Shown: piece by piece, positions 1-9,507 of the stretch
Layout of the letters: each line of letters opens with the position of its first letter
Numbering within the stretch: the first letter of the stretch is position 1
Assembly: GCF_000472785.1 (NCBI RefSeq)
Contig: NZ_AXAL01000003.1
Span: 1 to 64,000 of the forward strand
Length of the DNA: 64,000 nucleotides
Direction of reading: 5' to 3'
Origin: Mesorhizobium loti CJ3sym
GTDB taxonomy: Bacteria; Pseudomonadota; Alphaproteobacteria; Rhizobiales; Rhizobiaceae
The notes under the pieces: model-generated
What the model saw: only the letters and a program-made list of their open reading frames with translations
Told to the model about the DNA's origin: nothing
Database searches by the model: none
Program-made: the position numbers and the translations under genes

Positions 1-617
1 TTGAGAATGACCAGCGGGATCAGTTTTTCGGGAAAATGATAGGGGCCGTAATTGTTCGAACAGTTGGAGAGCACCACCGGCAGGCCGTAGGTCTCGTGCC
101 AGGCGCGCACCAGATGGTCCGAGGCCGCCTTAGAGGCGGAATAGGGCGAGGACGGTGCGTAAGGCGTTTCCTCGACGAACATGCCGCCGTCGAAAGGCAG
201 GTCGCCGAACACCTCGTCGGTGGAGACATGATGGAAGCGGAAGCGGCTTTTCCTGTCGTCGGAAAGGCCGCGCCAATATTCGAGCGCCGCATTGAGGATG
301 CGGTAGGTGCCGACGATGTTGGTCTCGATGAAAGCGCCGGGCCCGTCGATCGAGCGGTCGACATGACTCTCGGCGGCGAGGTTCATGACGATGTCGATGT
401 CGTGGCGGCGCAGAAGATCCAGCACCGCCCTCTCGTCGCAGATATCAGCCTGGGCGAAGCTGTAATTATGCGCGTTCTCGATTTGCCGCAGCGAGGCAAG
501 GTTGCCGGCATAGGTCAGCTTGTCGAGATTGGTCACACGGTAGGCCGGATTGGCGCACAGATGCCGGCATACCGCCGAGCCGATGAATCCAGCACCGCCC
601 GTCACCAGAAAATTCAT
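1..617 (-). CDS. rfbB: dTDP-glucose 4,6-dehydratase, C-terminus cut by window edge
   Basis: Converts dTDP-glucose to dTDP-4-keto-6-deoxyglucose, the second step of dTDP-L-rhamnose synthesis in the cytoplasm. About 205 residues are visible from an ATG at 617. The Rossmann motif GGAGFIG lies near residues 7-13, the STDEVFG segment with the catalytic Asp-Glu pair near 133-138, and the YSASK catalytic Tyr/Lys motif near 159-163. The family is usually about 350 residues, so roughly 40 percent is beyond the left edge. It follows rfbC by 19 nt on the same strand and is the last visible gene of the rfbA-rfbC-rfbB group. rfbD, needed to finish dTDP-rhamnose, is not in the window and could lie further left. 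Confidence 0.95.
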   Translation of the reverse strand, partial: MNFLVTGGAGFIGSAVCRHLCANPAYRVTNLDKLTYAGNLASLRQIENAHNYSFAQADICDERAVLDLLRRHDIDIVMNLAAESHVDRSIDGPGAFIETNIVGTYRILNAALEYWRGLSDDRKSRFRFHHVSTDEVFGDLPFDGGMFVEETPYAPSSPYSASKAASDHLVRAWHETYGLPVVLSNCSNNYGPYHFPEKLIPLVIL

Positions 618-636
618 GCCGCTCTCCTCATGCCCA

Positions 637-1188
637 TCAGGCAAACACTTCGGCATCGGCGAGAAATGGCGCCCTGAGATCCTTGTCCGAAAGCTGGAAC
701 CCGCCAGGCAGCGAAGGCCATTCAATGCCGATTGCGGGATCGTCGAAGCGGATCGACCGGTCGTGCTCTGGTGAATAAGTATCGGTCACCTTATACAAGA
801 CCTCTGTGTCGGGCACGAGCGTTACAAAGCCATGTGCAAAGCCCTTCGGCACCAGGATCTGGTTGCCCTTTTCGGCAGACACCTCAAGGGCAACCCATTT
901 TCCAAAGGACTTCGAATTACGGCGAATGTCGATCGCGACGTCCAGGATGCTGCCATGAATGACCCGCAGCAATTTGTCCTGGGCCCGTGGCGCAAGCTGG
1001 TAGTGAAGCCCGCGCAAGACGCCGGCGGCAGCGGAATAGGAGTGGTTGTCCTGCACGAAAAGCAGGTCGATGCCCGCCTGTGCAAATCGCCCGGCATTGT
1101 AAGTTTCCATGAAGAAACCGCGAGCATCGCCATGCCGCTTCGGAACGATTTCCAGCACGCCTTCGAGGCCGAGGGACCTGATCTCCAA
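637..1188 (-). CDS. rfbC: dTDP-4-dehydrorhamnose 3,5-epimerase
   Basis: RmlC-type cupin epimerase acting on dTDP-4-keto-6-deoxyglucose, third step towards dTDP-L-rhamnose. It has 183 residues, the usual family length. The LRGLHYQ motif carries the catalytic His near residue 62, a conserved Lys sits near 72, and the active-site Tyr lies in the EVLYKVT segment near 132. The start is a TTG at 1188, preceded by a good GGAGGG Shine-Dalgarno about 7 nt upstream that sits over the end of rfbA, so the two genes are probably translationally coupled. Only 3 nt separate it from the rfbA stop. Confidence 0.95.
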   Translation of the reverse strand: MEIRSLGLEGVLEIVPKRHGDARGFFMETYNAGRFAQAGIDLLFVQDNHSYSAAAGVLRGLHYQLAPRAQDKLLRVIHGSILDVAIDIRRNSKSFGKWVALEVSAEKGNQILVPKGFAHGFVTLVPDTEVLYKVTDTYSPEHDRSIRFDDPAIGIEWPSLPGGFQLSDKDLRAPFLADAEVFA

Positions 1189-1191
1189 CGC

Positions 1192-2073
1192 TCAGCCCTC
1201 CGACAGATCGGCGACGCGCCGCCGCAGATAGGCGGCATATTCATTCTTGCCCAACCGGGTTGCGCGTTGCAGCACTTGCTCGGCCGTCAACCAGCCCTGC
1301 TCGAACGCGATCTCCTCTGGGCAAGCGACCTTGATGCCCTGCCGATGTTCGATCGTGCGCACGAAGGAAGAGGCTTCGTGAAGGCTGTCATGTGTGCCGG
1401 TGTCGAGCCAGGCATAACCGCGGCCCAAACGGTGCACGTGCAGTTGGCCGCGCTGGAGGTAGACGTTGTTGACCGCCGTGATCTCTAGCTCGCCGCGCTC
1501 GGACGGCCGGATGGTCGGGGCTATGTCGACGACTTCATTATCGTAAAAGTAGAGACCCGTGACCGCCCAGTTGGACTTCGGCTTCTGCGGCTTTTCCTCG
1601 ATCGTCAACGCCGTTCCGCTGCCCTTGTCGAAGGAGACCACGCCATAGCGTTGGGGATCCTCGACATGGTAGGCGAACACCGAAGCGCCCTTCTCTCGCG
1701 ACGCCGCGTTGCGGCAAAGCTGCGACAACCCGTCGCCGAAATAGATATTATCACCCAGAATCATCGACACGCTGTCCTTGCCGATGAAATCGCGGCCGAT
1801 GATAAAGGCTTCCGCAAGCCCGTTGGGCTGGGGTTGCTCGGCATACGACAGATCCAGTCCGAACTCCGATCCGTCGCCAAGCAACTGGTGAAAGATTGGC
1901 AGATCACGAGGCGTTGAAATGACCAGAATTTCTCGGATTCCCGCGAGCATCAACACGCTCAGCGGATAATAAATCATCGGCTTGTCGTATATCGGGAGGA
2001 TTTGCTTAGAGACCGCTAATGTAAGTGGATAGAGACGCGTTCCACTGCCTCCAGCAAGGATAATTCCTTTCAA
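1192..2073 (-). CDS. rfbA: Glucose-1-phosphate thymidylyltransferase
   Basis: Makes dTDP-glucose from dTTP and glucose-1-phosphate, the first committed step of dTDP-rhamnose synthesis. It has 293 residues, full length for the short RmlA family. The nucleotide-binding [11 protein letters not shown] loop is at residues 6-16, followed by KPMIYYPLS and the metal-site ILGDNIYFG motif near 110. The start is TTG at 2073 with an AAGGAGAGC Shine-Dalgarno 4-5 nt upstream. It overlaps the TGA of the upstream ligase-like gene by 4 nt (TTGA), the arrangement expected for translational coupling. Its place between Wzy/ligase-type genes and rfbC/rfbB indicates that rhamnose enters the locus polysaccharide. 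Confidence 0.95.
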   Translation of the reverse strand: MKGIILAGGSGTRLYPLTLAVSKQILPIYDKPMIYYPLSVLMLAGIREILVISTPRDLPIFHQLLGDGSEFGLDLSYAEQPQPNGLAEAFIIGRDFIGKDSVSMILGDNIYFGDGLSQLCRNAASREKGASVFAYHVEDPQRYGVVSFDKGSGTALTIEEKPQKPKSNWAVTGLYFYDNEVVDIAPTIRPSERGELEITAVNNVYLQRGQLHVHRLGRGYAWLDTGTHDSLHEASSFVRTIEHRQGIKVACPEEIAFEQGWLTAEQVLQRATRLGKNEYAAYLRRRVADLSEG

Positions 2074-3557
2074 GAAGCTCTCCTTGACATGCCAAAGCCC
2101 CCCGGCCCTGAGTGCCTGTGCTTAGGTTCCATGCAATGGCTTGTCAATCGCGGCTCGGCAAACGAGTTGACGGCATCCAGCGAGGTCCGTCGACTGACCT
2201 CCTGCGCCCTGACCGAACCCGCTCGCCTCGCCGATACCCGAACAGGAACAAGCAGGTTGTCATCCTCGTGATGGCCGATCCTGGCCGACTCACCCTTTTG
2301 GCCAAGTCTATCAGCGAAACCGGTATGAAAGATAATAGCGTTCAGATAGGCGAACGTCATCGCAAGTGCCGCGGTTCGCAAGGGATAGTCGACAAGTGAA
2401 TGAACGAGCAGAAACGACACCGAAAGAAAGGCGGCTTTCTGTAGCGGTTGCCCGCGAATCCTGACAGATGATGCCAAGAGCATTGCCATATAGGCGGCCA
2501 TCAACAGAACAACTGCCACGCCACCCTCAAGTACAAGCTCCAGATAATCGTTGTGAGCGTGATTTACGTACGATTTGAAAATCATGCTGCCTTTTTCGTA
2601 AATCTGATAAACCTTCTGAAAACCGCCGAAGCCAACGCCAACTGCCCAATTCTGCTCGATCCCGTCGATCGTGGTGCGGGCAAATTCCGCTCTCCCGAAA
2701 GCCGGATCGACCACTTTCGCATCGATCTTTGTCCACGCGCCTATCGTATAGGCCGAAAGACCTATGAAGGCCGCGAGGATGCCATATCCGCCCACCCGGG
2801 AGCGTGCCGCCAGGAAGACAACGGATATCATGGTGATCGCCAGCCCGATCAGGATACCGGCACGCGAGCCTGCCGCGAGCAGCAGCAGCAGCACCGTCAC
2901 CAGCCCAAGCGAACCGGAAAGGAGGTGCCCACGGAACAAGCTGTAATAGACCACGAAAGGGATGGAGACGAACAGCAAGGCCGAGAAATGGTTCTGATTG
3001 GCAAACAGGCCGGCATTAATCGTGAACGGCAGCAATCCCTCAATGGCAACGACATCGGAGAGCGAATACTGGATCGCCGCAGCCAAGCCGTTGCAGATGA
3101 CACCCATGAAAAAGAACGGGAGAAGACCGTAAACCTGCTCTGCGCGCAGGCGCATGACGCCGAGGAAAAATGCCGCGGCAGCAATGAAATACAACAGACA
3201 CTCGATCGTGCGTCCGACGCCGACACTGGCGAAGCGCAACCGGGTTTCGCCTTCCAGCCATGGATTTGCGAGCAGCACATCGGGTCGCAATCCGTCCAGC
3301 AGGGTCGCGGGCAGCGGGATGATTTGAAAACAGAACACGGCGAGGACGAGCGCAAGCAGCCACAGGACGGTGCGAGGAATTGCCTGTTCCGATGCACGCG
3401 AGAGAACGACCGCGGCCGAGACAATTGCCGCAATTTCAATCAGTGTCTCGGTGTAGAGGCCGCTTGCGGTGCCGCCACCGATGAGCAGGGAAAGAAAGAG
3501 GACCGACCCAAGCAGATATTTGTCCCACTCCGTGGGTCGCCGAGACCGCTCTCTCAT
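2070..3557 (-). CDS. O-antigen ligase / polymerase-like membrane protein (Wzy_C family)
   Basis: Predicted inner-membrane protein of 495 residues with about ten hydrophobic helices. A large periplasmic loop holds the [14 protein letters not shown] motif typical of the Wzy_C/O-antigen-ligase superfamily, so it probably polymerises or transfers lipid-linked oligosaccharide. An ATG at 3557 was chosen because it overlaps the upstream stop by 4 nt (ATGA); a longer in-frame extension to 3767 lies wholly inside the upstream gene. After the last helix there is an unusual basic, low-hydrophobicity tail of about 80 residues ending at the TTGA overlap with rfbA. A separate polymerase candidate lies at 14689-15936, so the division of labour between ligase and polymerase is unresolved. 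Confidence 0.85.
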   Translation of the reverse strand: MRERSRRPTEWDKYLLGSVLFLSLLIGGGTASGLYTETLIEIAAIVSAAVVLSRASEQAIPRTVLWLLALVLAVFCFQIIPLPATLLDGLRPDVLLANPWLEGETRLRFASVGVGRTIECLLYFIAAAAFFLGVMRLRAEQVYGLLPFFFMGVICNGLAAAIQYSLSDVVAIEGLLPFTINAGLFANQNHFSALLFVSIPFVVYYSLFRGHLLSGSLGLVTVLLLLLAAGSRAGILIGLAITMISVVFLAARSRVGGYGILAAFIGLSAYTIGAWTKIDAKVVDPAFGRAEFARTTIDGIEQNWAVGVGFGGFQKVYQIYEKGSMIFKSYVNHAHNDYLELVLEGGVAVVLLMAAYMAMLLASSVRIRGQPLQKAAFLSVSFLLVHSLVDYPLRTAALAMTFAYLNAIIFHTGFADRLGQKGESARIGHHEDDNLLVPVRVSARRAGSVRAQEVSRRTSLDAVNSFAEPRLTSHCMEPKHRHSGPGGFGMSRRAS

Positions 3558-4816
3558 GACGACACTCTTTCGATGCTCAATCTGTGCATGACCAACGTTC
3601 CGACGTATCGAAACCGCCAACTCTCGGCAATTGCGGCCGTTTCCAGCCTCAGCACCTGGAGCGGGCACGCAACCGGCCCGACCGTGAAGTCCAGGCTGAG
3701 GCTTCGCCGGTTGAACGTTCCTTCCGGAATGTTGAAGCGTGCTATTTCGCCTGAAGGGTCGGCGCACCTGAGGGACCAGAACAAATCCTTTGGCAGTTTG
3801 AGATTTGTCGCCGACGCGCTCAGGGAAATCCTGTAAGAGCCAGGAGGCAGCTCGATATATTGCTGAAGTGCCGCGTTCTTGATGGGTGTGTTCAGAAATC
3901 GGATCGTCGCCCCGCGGTCGCTTTCACCCGCCTCCTGCGATCCGGCGAAAGTGATCTCCAGACCCGACCGATCGTGTATCACCCAATCGAACGGCTTGCC
4001 GCTGTGGATCGGTTCGAAGCCGCCGTTGAAAATGTAACCGCCGAGTTTGCGTTCCTGATCGGACAGGCTGAAAAGAAACAGTCGATAGGCCGGACCATAT
4101 TGCTTCTGCCTGACGTAGCCGTTGATCACAGCAGACAATTCGTTCGACGTCGGCGGCGTGGCTGATCCCGCAAGATCAAGCAGCAATTGGTTTGCAGCCG
4201 CCAAGCCTTGGGGATTCTGGCCAAGCGTCGAGAAAAGCTTGCCTCGCCATGGCGCTTCCGCCCGGACAGCGGCCAGCACGGCCCGATATCCGTCCGCATT
4301 GGAAAGGATGGCTGGCCAGCCGGCGGCAATGACTGAAAACTGATCAGGCCACCGGCGCAGCAAGATATCGATCTCGCCCACGGCCTTCACCAGGTCGCCC
4401 GTCTCGACGGAGCGATCAATGGATCTCTGCAACGCGTGTATCTCGGTCTTGGACAGCAATCGAGCCCGATCGAAGAGTTCGAACGCCTCGCCCTTCTCGC
4501 CCTGTCGGTACTTGATCTCGCCGATCAGGCTGTAGAGGCGCGCATCCGCGACATTGAAACGAAGCGCATTTCGAGCCTTGGCAGCCAACCCATCAAGATC
4601 GGCATCGTTCTTTGTTCCGTTCAGTTCGTCCGTGATCTCACCGATCAAGGCCTCGACGTTCAACGGATCGAGCGTGAGAGAGACGGCTGGCAGTCCACCT
4701 TCAAGAAGCCGACTTAGCCCAATCGACGAAGCCGTTAGCACCAGAGCGAAGGCGACGAACCAAACGCTTGAGCGCAGGAGATTTTGCATGCGCGGGCTGG
4801 CCTGCTCCGTCATCAA
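3554..4816 (-). CDS. Membrane-anchored periplasmic protein with TPR-like helices, polysaccharide locus
   Basis: Protein of 420 residues not recognised by name. It has one hydrophobic N-terminal anchor (about residues 16-38, WFVAFALVLTASS region). An alpha-helical, Ala/Leu/Arg-rich stretch resembling TPR repeats follows (about 70-200, including YSLIGEIKYRQGEKGEAFELFDRA in part). The C-terminal half is beta-rich and could be a carbohydrate-binding fold (inferred from strand-like segments such as GSYRISLSASA only). Its 5' end lies inside the 3' end of the tyrosine-kinase gene, overlapping by 116 nt, and it overlaps the next gene by 4 nt. The context suggests an accessory role in polysaccharide assembly or export. 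A later ATG at 4789 would keep the anchor and is equally possible. Confidence 0.8.
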   Translation of the reverse strand: MMTEQASPRMQNLLRSSVWFVAFALVLTASSIGLSRLLEGGLPAVSLTLDPLNVEALIGEITDELNGTKNDADLDGLAAKARNALRFNVADARLYSLIGEIKYRQGEKGEAFELFDRARLLSKTEIHALQRSIDRSVETGDLVKAVGEIDILLRRWPDQFSVIAAGWPAILSNADGYRAVLAAVRAEAPWRGKLFSTLGQNPQGLAAANQLLLDLAGSATPPTSNELSAVINGYVRQKQYGPAYRLFLFSLSDQERKLGGYIFNGGFEPIHSGKPFDWVIHDRSGLEITFAGSQEAGESDRGATIRFLNTPIKNAALQQYIELPPGSYRISLSASATNLKLPKDLFWSLRCADPSGEIARFNIPEGTFNRRSLSLDFTVGPVACPLQVLRLETAAIAESWRFRYVGTLVMHRLSIERVSS

Positions 4817-7079
4817 CTTTGCCCTCGATTTTCGGGGTACTCGTGCCGTAGTCGTAGTACTGGTAGTTCATATATTTGTAGGCGTAGTTGTAGTCGAACT
4901 TGTTCACTGAGAACTTAGACATTGCCGCCCCAATCACGTTTGCCCCTGCCGCCCGCAGACGTTTCAACGCCGTCTTGGCAGATTTGCGCGTTACCTGGTT
5001 GGTGGAAATTACCATCAGCGTGCCTTCGGCAAGCCGGCTGAGGATGGGTGCATCCGAAAGGCCGACGACTGGCGGGGCATCGATGATGACCAGATCGAAG
5101 CGTTTGCCGAGATTGGTCAAGATCAGTGCCATCTTTGGCGAAGAGAGCAGGTCCGCCGGATTGGGCGGAATCGTCCCCGACGTCAAAACGGTGACATTGG
5201 GGCATTTCGTTGCTCTGAAGATGCCAGCCAGATCTTCCTTGCGAACGGTGTTTGTCAGGAGATTGCTCAATCCTATCGCGTTGTCGAGACCGAACAGCCG
5301 ATGCAGATTCGGTTTGCGCAGGTCACCGTCAACAAGCAGAACCCTCGCGCCGAGAGCGGCAAAATCCTGACCAAGCTTGAACGAAGTGGTCGACTTGCCT
5401 TCGGAAGGCTCGGAACTGGTCACCAGCAGCGAACGCGGCGCCCCTTCCGCACCGGAGAATTGCAGCGAAGTCCGCAGCGAACGATAGGCCTCCGAAAGTC
5501 CGGATTTTTGATCGGCGATGCTGGCTATGAGTTCCCGGTCATCGACGAGCGGCAAGACGCCAAGCATGGCCAGCCCAAGCTCTTTCTCGACCTGCTCCGG
5601 GTTGGTGAAGGTGTTGTTCAGCAATTCGACGATGTAGATGATCAACGCGCTCATGGCCATGAAAAGCGCCAGTGCGATCGCGAGATTGATGGTAAGGCGA
5701 GGCGAATAAGGGCTCATGGGCTGTGTCGCGAAATCGACGATCGCAGCGGTTTGCGTCTTCAGCTCCGAACTCACACCGACTTCATTCAGTTTGGCAATGA
5801 GGCTGTCATATTGCGACCGGTTGGAATCGACCTCGCGCTTGAGGATGGTGTATTTGATGTTCTTGTCGTTGAAGAGAGCCTGTTGCTTTTCCAGTTCCGC
5901 GAGCTTGGCCTTGAGGTCGGCTTCCTTGTTCTGCGCTTCCTGGTACTTCAGCCGCAGCGAATCGGTGATCGCCAGCACGCCATTGTTGTAGACGCGCTGG
6001 AGTTCCTTGATCTGCGATTGCAGTTGCTGCATTTCCGGGAAACCAGGCTTCAGGATACCCAGCTTCTGCTGATACTGGCTGGTCAGATCCGCCAGCTTTT
6101 CACTGAGCTTCTGCAGGCCTACGCTCTCCAGGACCGGACCGAGACTGGCACCGCGTCCCTTGTCTATCTGGTCCACCACGCGGCCGGCATCGAGACGATC
6201 CTGGATAGCGGTTGCCAGCGCCGTGTTGATGGCTTCGATGTTGGATCCGATCAGCGATTTGTCGTCGCCGGTGACGGTGATGCCGGCATCTTTTGCATAG
6301 GTGACCAGCTCTTCCTCGGATTTCTGAAGCTTTTGCTTGACCTGCAAAACCTGCTCCTGGATGAACTGCCTCGCCAGATCGGACGTTTCGCTGGTCTGAT
6401 CGAGACGTTGATCGATGAAGCTCTGCGCAACCTGATTGGCCACATCGCTCGCATATTTCGGCTTCTGGTCAACGAAGGTGATCGACAACAGGCTGGTGTT
6501 CGTCACCAGATTGACCGTCAGGTCGTCCAGAACTCGCTTGATGGCTATTGCCTCGCGCTCTTCGGGTGTTTTCTCCTCGATCGAGGGCGATTTGGAAATT
6601 CCGAATGCGCGGTAGAAGATGTTGCTGAGCGAAAAACTCGACGTGGGAAACAGGAAGTCCGGCTTGTCGGCAAGTCCCAGTTGAAACACCACGCGTTGCG
6701 CCAAGGCCCTGCTCTTCAGTTTCTCACGAGCGGTCAGGAAGGCACGGACGTCGCTGTTTTCGGACACCACTTCGATGTCCTGGAAGACCTTGGCCGAAGG
6801 GACCAGAACTTCCAGCTGCGTCGTCGCCTGATATTTCGGTGTCTGCATCATCGTCACGATGACGCCGGCGACGAGACCCGCCACCGCCATCATGACGATA
6901 AGCCAGCGGTATTGGACAACGTAGAAAAGCAGTTTGAGCGGATTGAAGCCCTCGTCCTTGGCAGCATAGTCTCGACCGTAAGGACTATAGTTCTGCGCCC
7001 CATCGTAATAAACGTCGGCGGACAGGGCCTGGCCGTATCCGGGGCCGGCGATTTGAGGCTGCCTGTTGCGATCGAGCAT
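4701..7079 (-). CDS. Polysaccharide co-polymerase / tyrosine autokinase (Wzc/ExoP type)
   Basis: Inner-membrane protein of 792 residues that controls chain length and export. In order it has an N-terminal Wzz domain with transmembrane helix 1 (near residues 58-76), a long periplasmic coiled-coil section (about 200-440), a second helix (near 465-485) and a cytoplasmic BY-kinase domain. The kinase has a Walker A motif SEPSEGKST near 556-564, Walker A' VLLVDGD near 580-586 and Walker B LVIIDAPP near 663-670. A C-terminal tyrosine cluster with eight Tyr lies near 730-745. All catalytic motifs are intact. It lies directly downstream of the Wza-like and CpsB-like genes, the standard export trio. 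Its 3' end overlaps the next gene by 116 nt. Confidence 0.95.
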   Translation of the reverse strand: MLDRNRQPQIAGPGYGQALSADVYYDGAQNYSPYGRDYAAKDEGFNPLKLLFYVVQYRWLIVMMAVAGLVAGVIVTMMQTPKYQATTQLEVLVPSAKVFQDIEVVSENSDVRAFLTAREKLKSRALAQRVVFQLGLADKPDFLFPTSSFSLSNIFYRAFGISKSPSIEEKTPEEREAIAIKRVLDDLTVNLVTNTSLLSITFVDQKPKYASDVANQVAQSFIDQRLDQTSETSDLARQFIQEQVLQVKQKLQKSEEELVTYAKDAGITVTGDDKSLIGSNIEAINTALATAIQDRLDAGRVVDQIDKGRGASLGPVLESVGLQKLSEKLADLTSQYQQKLGILKPGFPEMQQLQSQIKELQRVYNNGVLAITDSLRLKYQEAQNKEADLKAKLAELEKQQALFNDKNIKYTILKREVDSNRSQYDSLIAKLNEVGVSSELKTQTAAIVDFATQPMSPYSPRLTINLAIALALFMAMSALIIYIVELLNNTFTNPEQVEKELGLAMLGVLPLVDDRELIASIADQKSGLSEAYRSLRTSLQFSGAEGAPRSLLVTSSEPSEGKSTTSFKLGQDFAALGARVLLVDGDLRKPNLHRLFGLDNAIGLSNLLTNTVRKEDLAGIFRATKCPNVTVLTSGTIPPNPADLLSSPKMALILTNLGKRFDLVIIDAPPVVGLSDAPILSRLAEGTLMVISTNQVTRKSAKTALKRLRAAGANVIGAAMSKFSVNKFDYNYAYKYMNYQYYDYGTSTPKIEGKVDDGAGQPAHAKSPALKRLVRRLRSGANGFVDWAKSAS

Positions 7080-7130
7080 GACGCGAGGTGTTCCTGGGTT
7101 TGTCCGTAAGCAGACCGGCGAAGGCCTGCC

Positions 7131-7904
7131 CTACGGAATGACCGCAATGCGAGCCGCGCTCGAGGCGAGGCCCAGGGCATCCTTGAGGTTGTTCATCGCG
7201 ATTTTCGACTTCGAAGCAAAAACGACGATCACATCGCCGCCGTAAATGCGCGGGTTGCGATTCTTGCCGGCGCGGATTTCCTCGACATTGTAGTTGGCCA
7301 CCAGCTTGCTCTGGCCAAAATTGCGATAGACGAAGACCTTGCCGGCATCGCCGACGGGGTTGAACCCTCCGGCGAGCGCGATCGCATCGAGCAGCGATGC
7401 GCTGCTCGATACCGGGTAGATGCCGGCCCGGTTGACCTCGCCGTCGACGGTGATGCGCTGGCCGATCGATTCCTTGACGAAGATCGTCACATCCGGCGAC
7501 TGCAGGTACTTGGCCCCATAGGCGGTCTCGATTTCCGTCTCGAGCTGGCGAACGGTCTTGCCGGCCGCGGTCATCGTGCCGATGAGCGGAAGCGATATCT
7601 GCCCGCTGGCGTCGATCTGAACGGTCCTGTTCAGATTGTCGACCTGGAAGACGCTGACTTCGAGCACGTCGTTGGCGGACAGCAACTGCTCGCTGCCATT
7701 TTGTGTGTTTTGCGGTGCCGGCAGATCTTTCACCACCTGCAATGCGCCGCCAGAAGTGGCTGTTGGAGAAGACGTTGGCTGCAGCGCGTCGACAGAACTC
7801 GTGGAGGATGTCGAAGAACTGCTTGCGCAACCAGAGAGCGCAAATAACGCAGCCAATAGCGGTATGGCTGCATTGTTTCTCGTCAGGTCGAAAATGCCCA
7901 TCAC
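7131..7904 (-). CDS. Polysaccharide export outer-membrane lipoprotein (Wza type)
   Basis: Forms the outer-membrane exit channel for the polysaccharide and works with the Wzc-type kinase just downstream. It has 257 residues, with an N-terminal lipoprotein signal ending in lipobox LSGC (Cys 26). After a Ser/Thr-rich linker come a Poly_export domain (about 65-150, with the ANDVLEVSVFQVDNL segment) and one SLBB domain (about 155-205). It is shorter than E. coli Wza and lacks an obvious C-terminal amphipathic helix, as is common in rhizobial relatives. The start is GTG at 7904 overlapping the upstream stop (GTGA); an ATG follows immediately, so the true start is one of these two codons. Confidence 0.93.
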   Translation of the reverse strand: MMGIFDLTRNNAAIPLLAALFALSGCASSSSTSSTSSVDALQPTSSPTATSGGALQVVKDLPAPQNTQNGSEQLLSANDVLEVSVFQVDNLNRTVQIDASGQISLPLIGTMTAAGKTVRQLETEIETAYGAKYLQSPDVTIFVKESIGQRITVDGEVNRAGIYPVSSSASLLDAIALAGGFNPVGDAGKVFVYRNFGQSKLVANYNVEEIRAGKNRNPRIYGGDVIVVFASKSKIAMNNLKDALGLASSAARIAVIP

Positions 7905-8710
7905 AGAGACCCGCTCTTGAACAGCCGGCCCAATCCGCCGAAATGGCCAGCACTGCTGGCGCCCGATTTCTTCGCGCTCACCTTTCCAATGGGCGCGACG
8001 AGCTGATTCTGCAATATCGCACCGGGGCGTTTCACCGCCATATTGTAGGCTTCATCTTCCCCGCAACGGTTCGCGATGGCGACAACAGCCTGCGAAAGCC
8101 CCGGCCGGCGCCGGGTCGCGCCATGGGTATCGGAGGCGATGATATCCACCCTGCCCTCGTCGAGCAGCTTTTCCGAGTAGTAGAGGGCCGTGCGGCCAAA
8201 CGCTCCTATGACTGAATCCGCCGTCAACTGGATTAGACAGCCCAGAGCATTCAATCGCTCAATGACGTCGTAGTTCGACTTGATCCAGGTCAACCGTTCG
8301 GGATGGGTCAGGATGGGAACGTAGCCGGCGTTTGTCAGACGGGAGGCGAGATCCTCAAGCCGTGGCGGCAAGATGTGATGCGGCGGCTCGAACAGGAAAT
8401 AGCGCGATCGATTCAAGGTCGGCACCTTGCCAAGCTTCAACCGGTCGGGAAGATCGGGCGTGACGTGAACATCGGCGCCGACGTAAAGAGCCAGCGGTAT
8501 GCCGGCGTGACGAAGCTCCTGCTCCAGGGCCTGAACCGCCTGCTCAATGCTTGCCGTGTCGTTTTGGTAGACGCCCGGCATGACGTGCGGCGTGCACACC
8601 ATATGCGTCGTCCCGTCGGCCACCGCCAGCCGCGCCATCTCAAGCGATTCAGCCACACTGGAAGAACCATCGTCGAGGCCGGGCAGGATATGAGAATGCA
8701 GGTCGATCAT
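7901..8710 (-). CDS. PHP-family tyrosine-protein phosphatase (CpsB/CapC type)
   Basis: Predicted manganese-dependent phosphotyrosine phosphatase that would dephosphorylate the Tyr cluster of the neighbouring autokinase. It has 269 residues from the ATG at 8710. Metal-binding motifs are all present: DLHSHILPGLDDG at residues 3-15, a CTPH motif near 44, ILTHPERL in the middle and IASDTHG near 185. An upstream in-frame TTG at 8755 would add 15 residues but has no Shine-Dalgarno, and the PHP fold normally begins with this DxHxH strand, so the ATG was preferred. It overlaps the Wza-like gene by 4 nt, giving a phosphatase-channel-kinase operon. Confidence 0.93.
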   Translation of the reverse strand: MIDLHSHILPGLDDGSSSVAESLEMARLAVADGTTHMVCTPHVMPGVYQNDTASIEQAVQALEQELRHAGIPLALYVGADVHVTPDLPDRLKLGKVPTLNRSRYFLFEPPHHILPPRLEDLASRLTNAGYVPILTHPERLTWIKSNYDVIERLNALGCLIQLTADSVIGAFGRTALYYSEKLLDEGRVDIIASDTHGATRRRPGLSQAVVAIANRCGEDEAYNMAVKRPGAILQNQLVAPIGKVSAKKSGASSAGHFGGLGRLFKSGSL

Positions 8711-8834
8711 CTGTGCTTCTGGCTGCGTGGAGGCCAACCGATTTTGCCCCGACAAAATACAGATGCGTCACCCGCATGATGGCGAATGACGCACCTCACA
8801 AGCTTACACAAAACAGCTGACGTCAGGCCCTCGA

Positions 8835-9338
8835 CTAGCGGCTGACGGCGTCGTCATCATCCTGCAGGCCGATAATAAGTGCTGCAGCACCACCACCAAC
8901 CGCGCCGGCGCCCAGCAGAACCGGCAAAACGCCGGGCTCGGAACTGGCGGGCACGACCACTGCCTGCGGCGTATCGAATGACACGCACATGCCACCTTGG
9001 ACAGGATCGACCTTCACCGTCATATTTGCCGGAATGTCGAGCGCGCAATCGGCGCCGACAGCTAGCGAAGCCGACGCCTGCACCCCTGTCATGATACGTG
9101 CGCCCGGATAGACCGGCGCCTCCGCGCCCACTCCGGCGTAGCCGCCGGCCTGCGACATCTGAACATCACCCTGGACCCGCGTTAGTCGACCGACCGCCTG
9201 GCCGGATGCCGGCAGGGCCGCGAGGCAAGAACAGGCCTGCGTTTGCTGGGCGAAAGCACTCGATGCGGCAAACAAGGTGCCGCCAGCGGCGAATGTTACA
9301 AAAGCAAAAACCACCCCAACGCGATAACGAACCGCCAT
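8835..9338 (-). CDS. Secreted FecR-like protein with C-terminal hydrophobic segment and AVSR tail (paralogue A)
   Basis: Protein of 167 residues of unknown function. It has a Sec signal peptide ending near SAFAQ, then a CSC motif. A FecR-like beta domain follows (VGRLTRVQGDVQMSQAGGY, then TGVQASASLAVGADC and DIPANMTVKV). Near the C-terminus are a Gly/Ala/Leu-rich hydrophobic stretch of about 22 residues and an acidic tail ending DDDDAVSR. Four cysteines (CxC plus two single) match those of the neighbouring paralogue. The start at ATG 9338 has an AAGGGGCGG Shine-Dalgarno. Its position beside the polysaccharide export genes suggests a cell-surface or periplasmic role linked to the polymer. That is an inference only. 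Confidence 0.8.
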   Translation of the reverse strand: MAVRYRVGVVFAFVTFAAGGTLFAASSAFAQQTQACSCLAALPASGQAVGRLTRVQGDVQMSQAGGYAGVGAEAPVYPGARIMTGVQASASLAVGADCALDIPANMTVKVDPVQGGMCVSFDTPQAVVVPASSEPGVLPVLLGAGAVGGGAAALIIGLQDDDDAVSR

Positions 9339-9484
9339 TTCCGCCCCTTCGAAATCAGCGATCCGCCGCCCAGAATCGCTCACGCACTATTTCAACCAGC
9401 AATAAGGCGATACGGTTAACGAACTTAGCACGCCCCCCACTCAGCCGTTACTCGCCTTCCGGCGGCAGGTCACCGCAGTTACCC

Positions 9485-9507
9485 ACGCCGTCAGCGGCTG
9501 ACGGCGT
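9485..9507 (-). terminator. Perfect 10-bp hairpin over the stop codon of paralogue B
   Basis: ACGCCGTCAG and CTGACGGCGT form a perfect 10-bp stem with a 3-nt loop, spanning the last codons and TGA of the gene ending at 9491. No T-run follows on the minus strand, so it may act as an mRNA stabiliser or attenuating hairpin between the two paralogues rather than as a classical intrinsic terminator. Confidence 0.4.

Noticed and set aside
5301..7109. 602-codon open frame on the plus strand opposite the tyrosine kinase gene
   Set aside because: Antisense shadow; the kinase motifs are on the minus strand.
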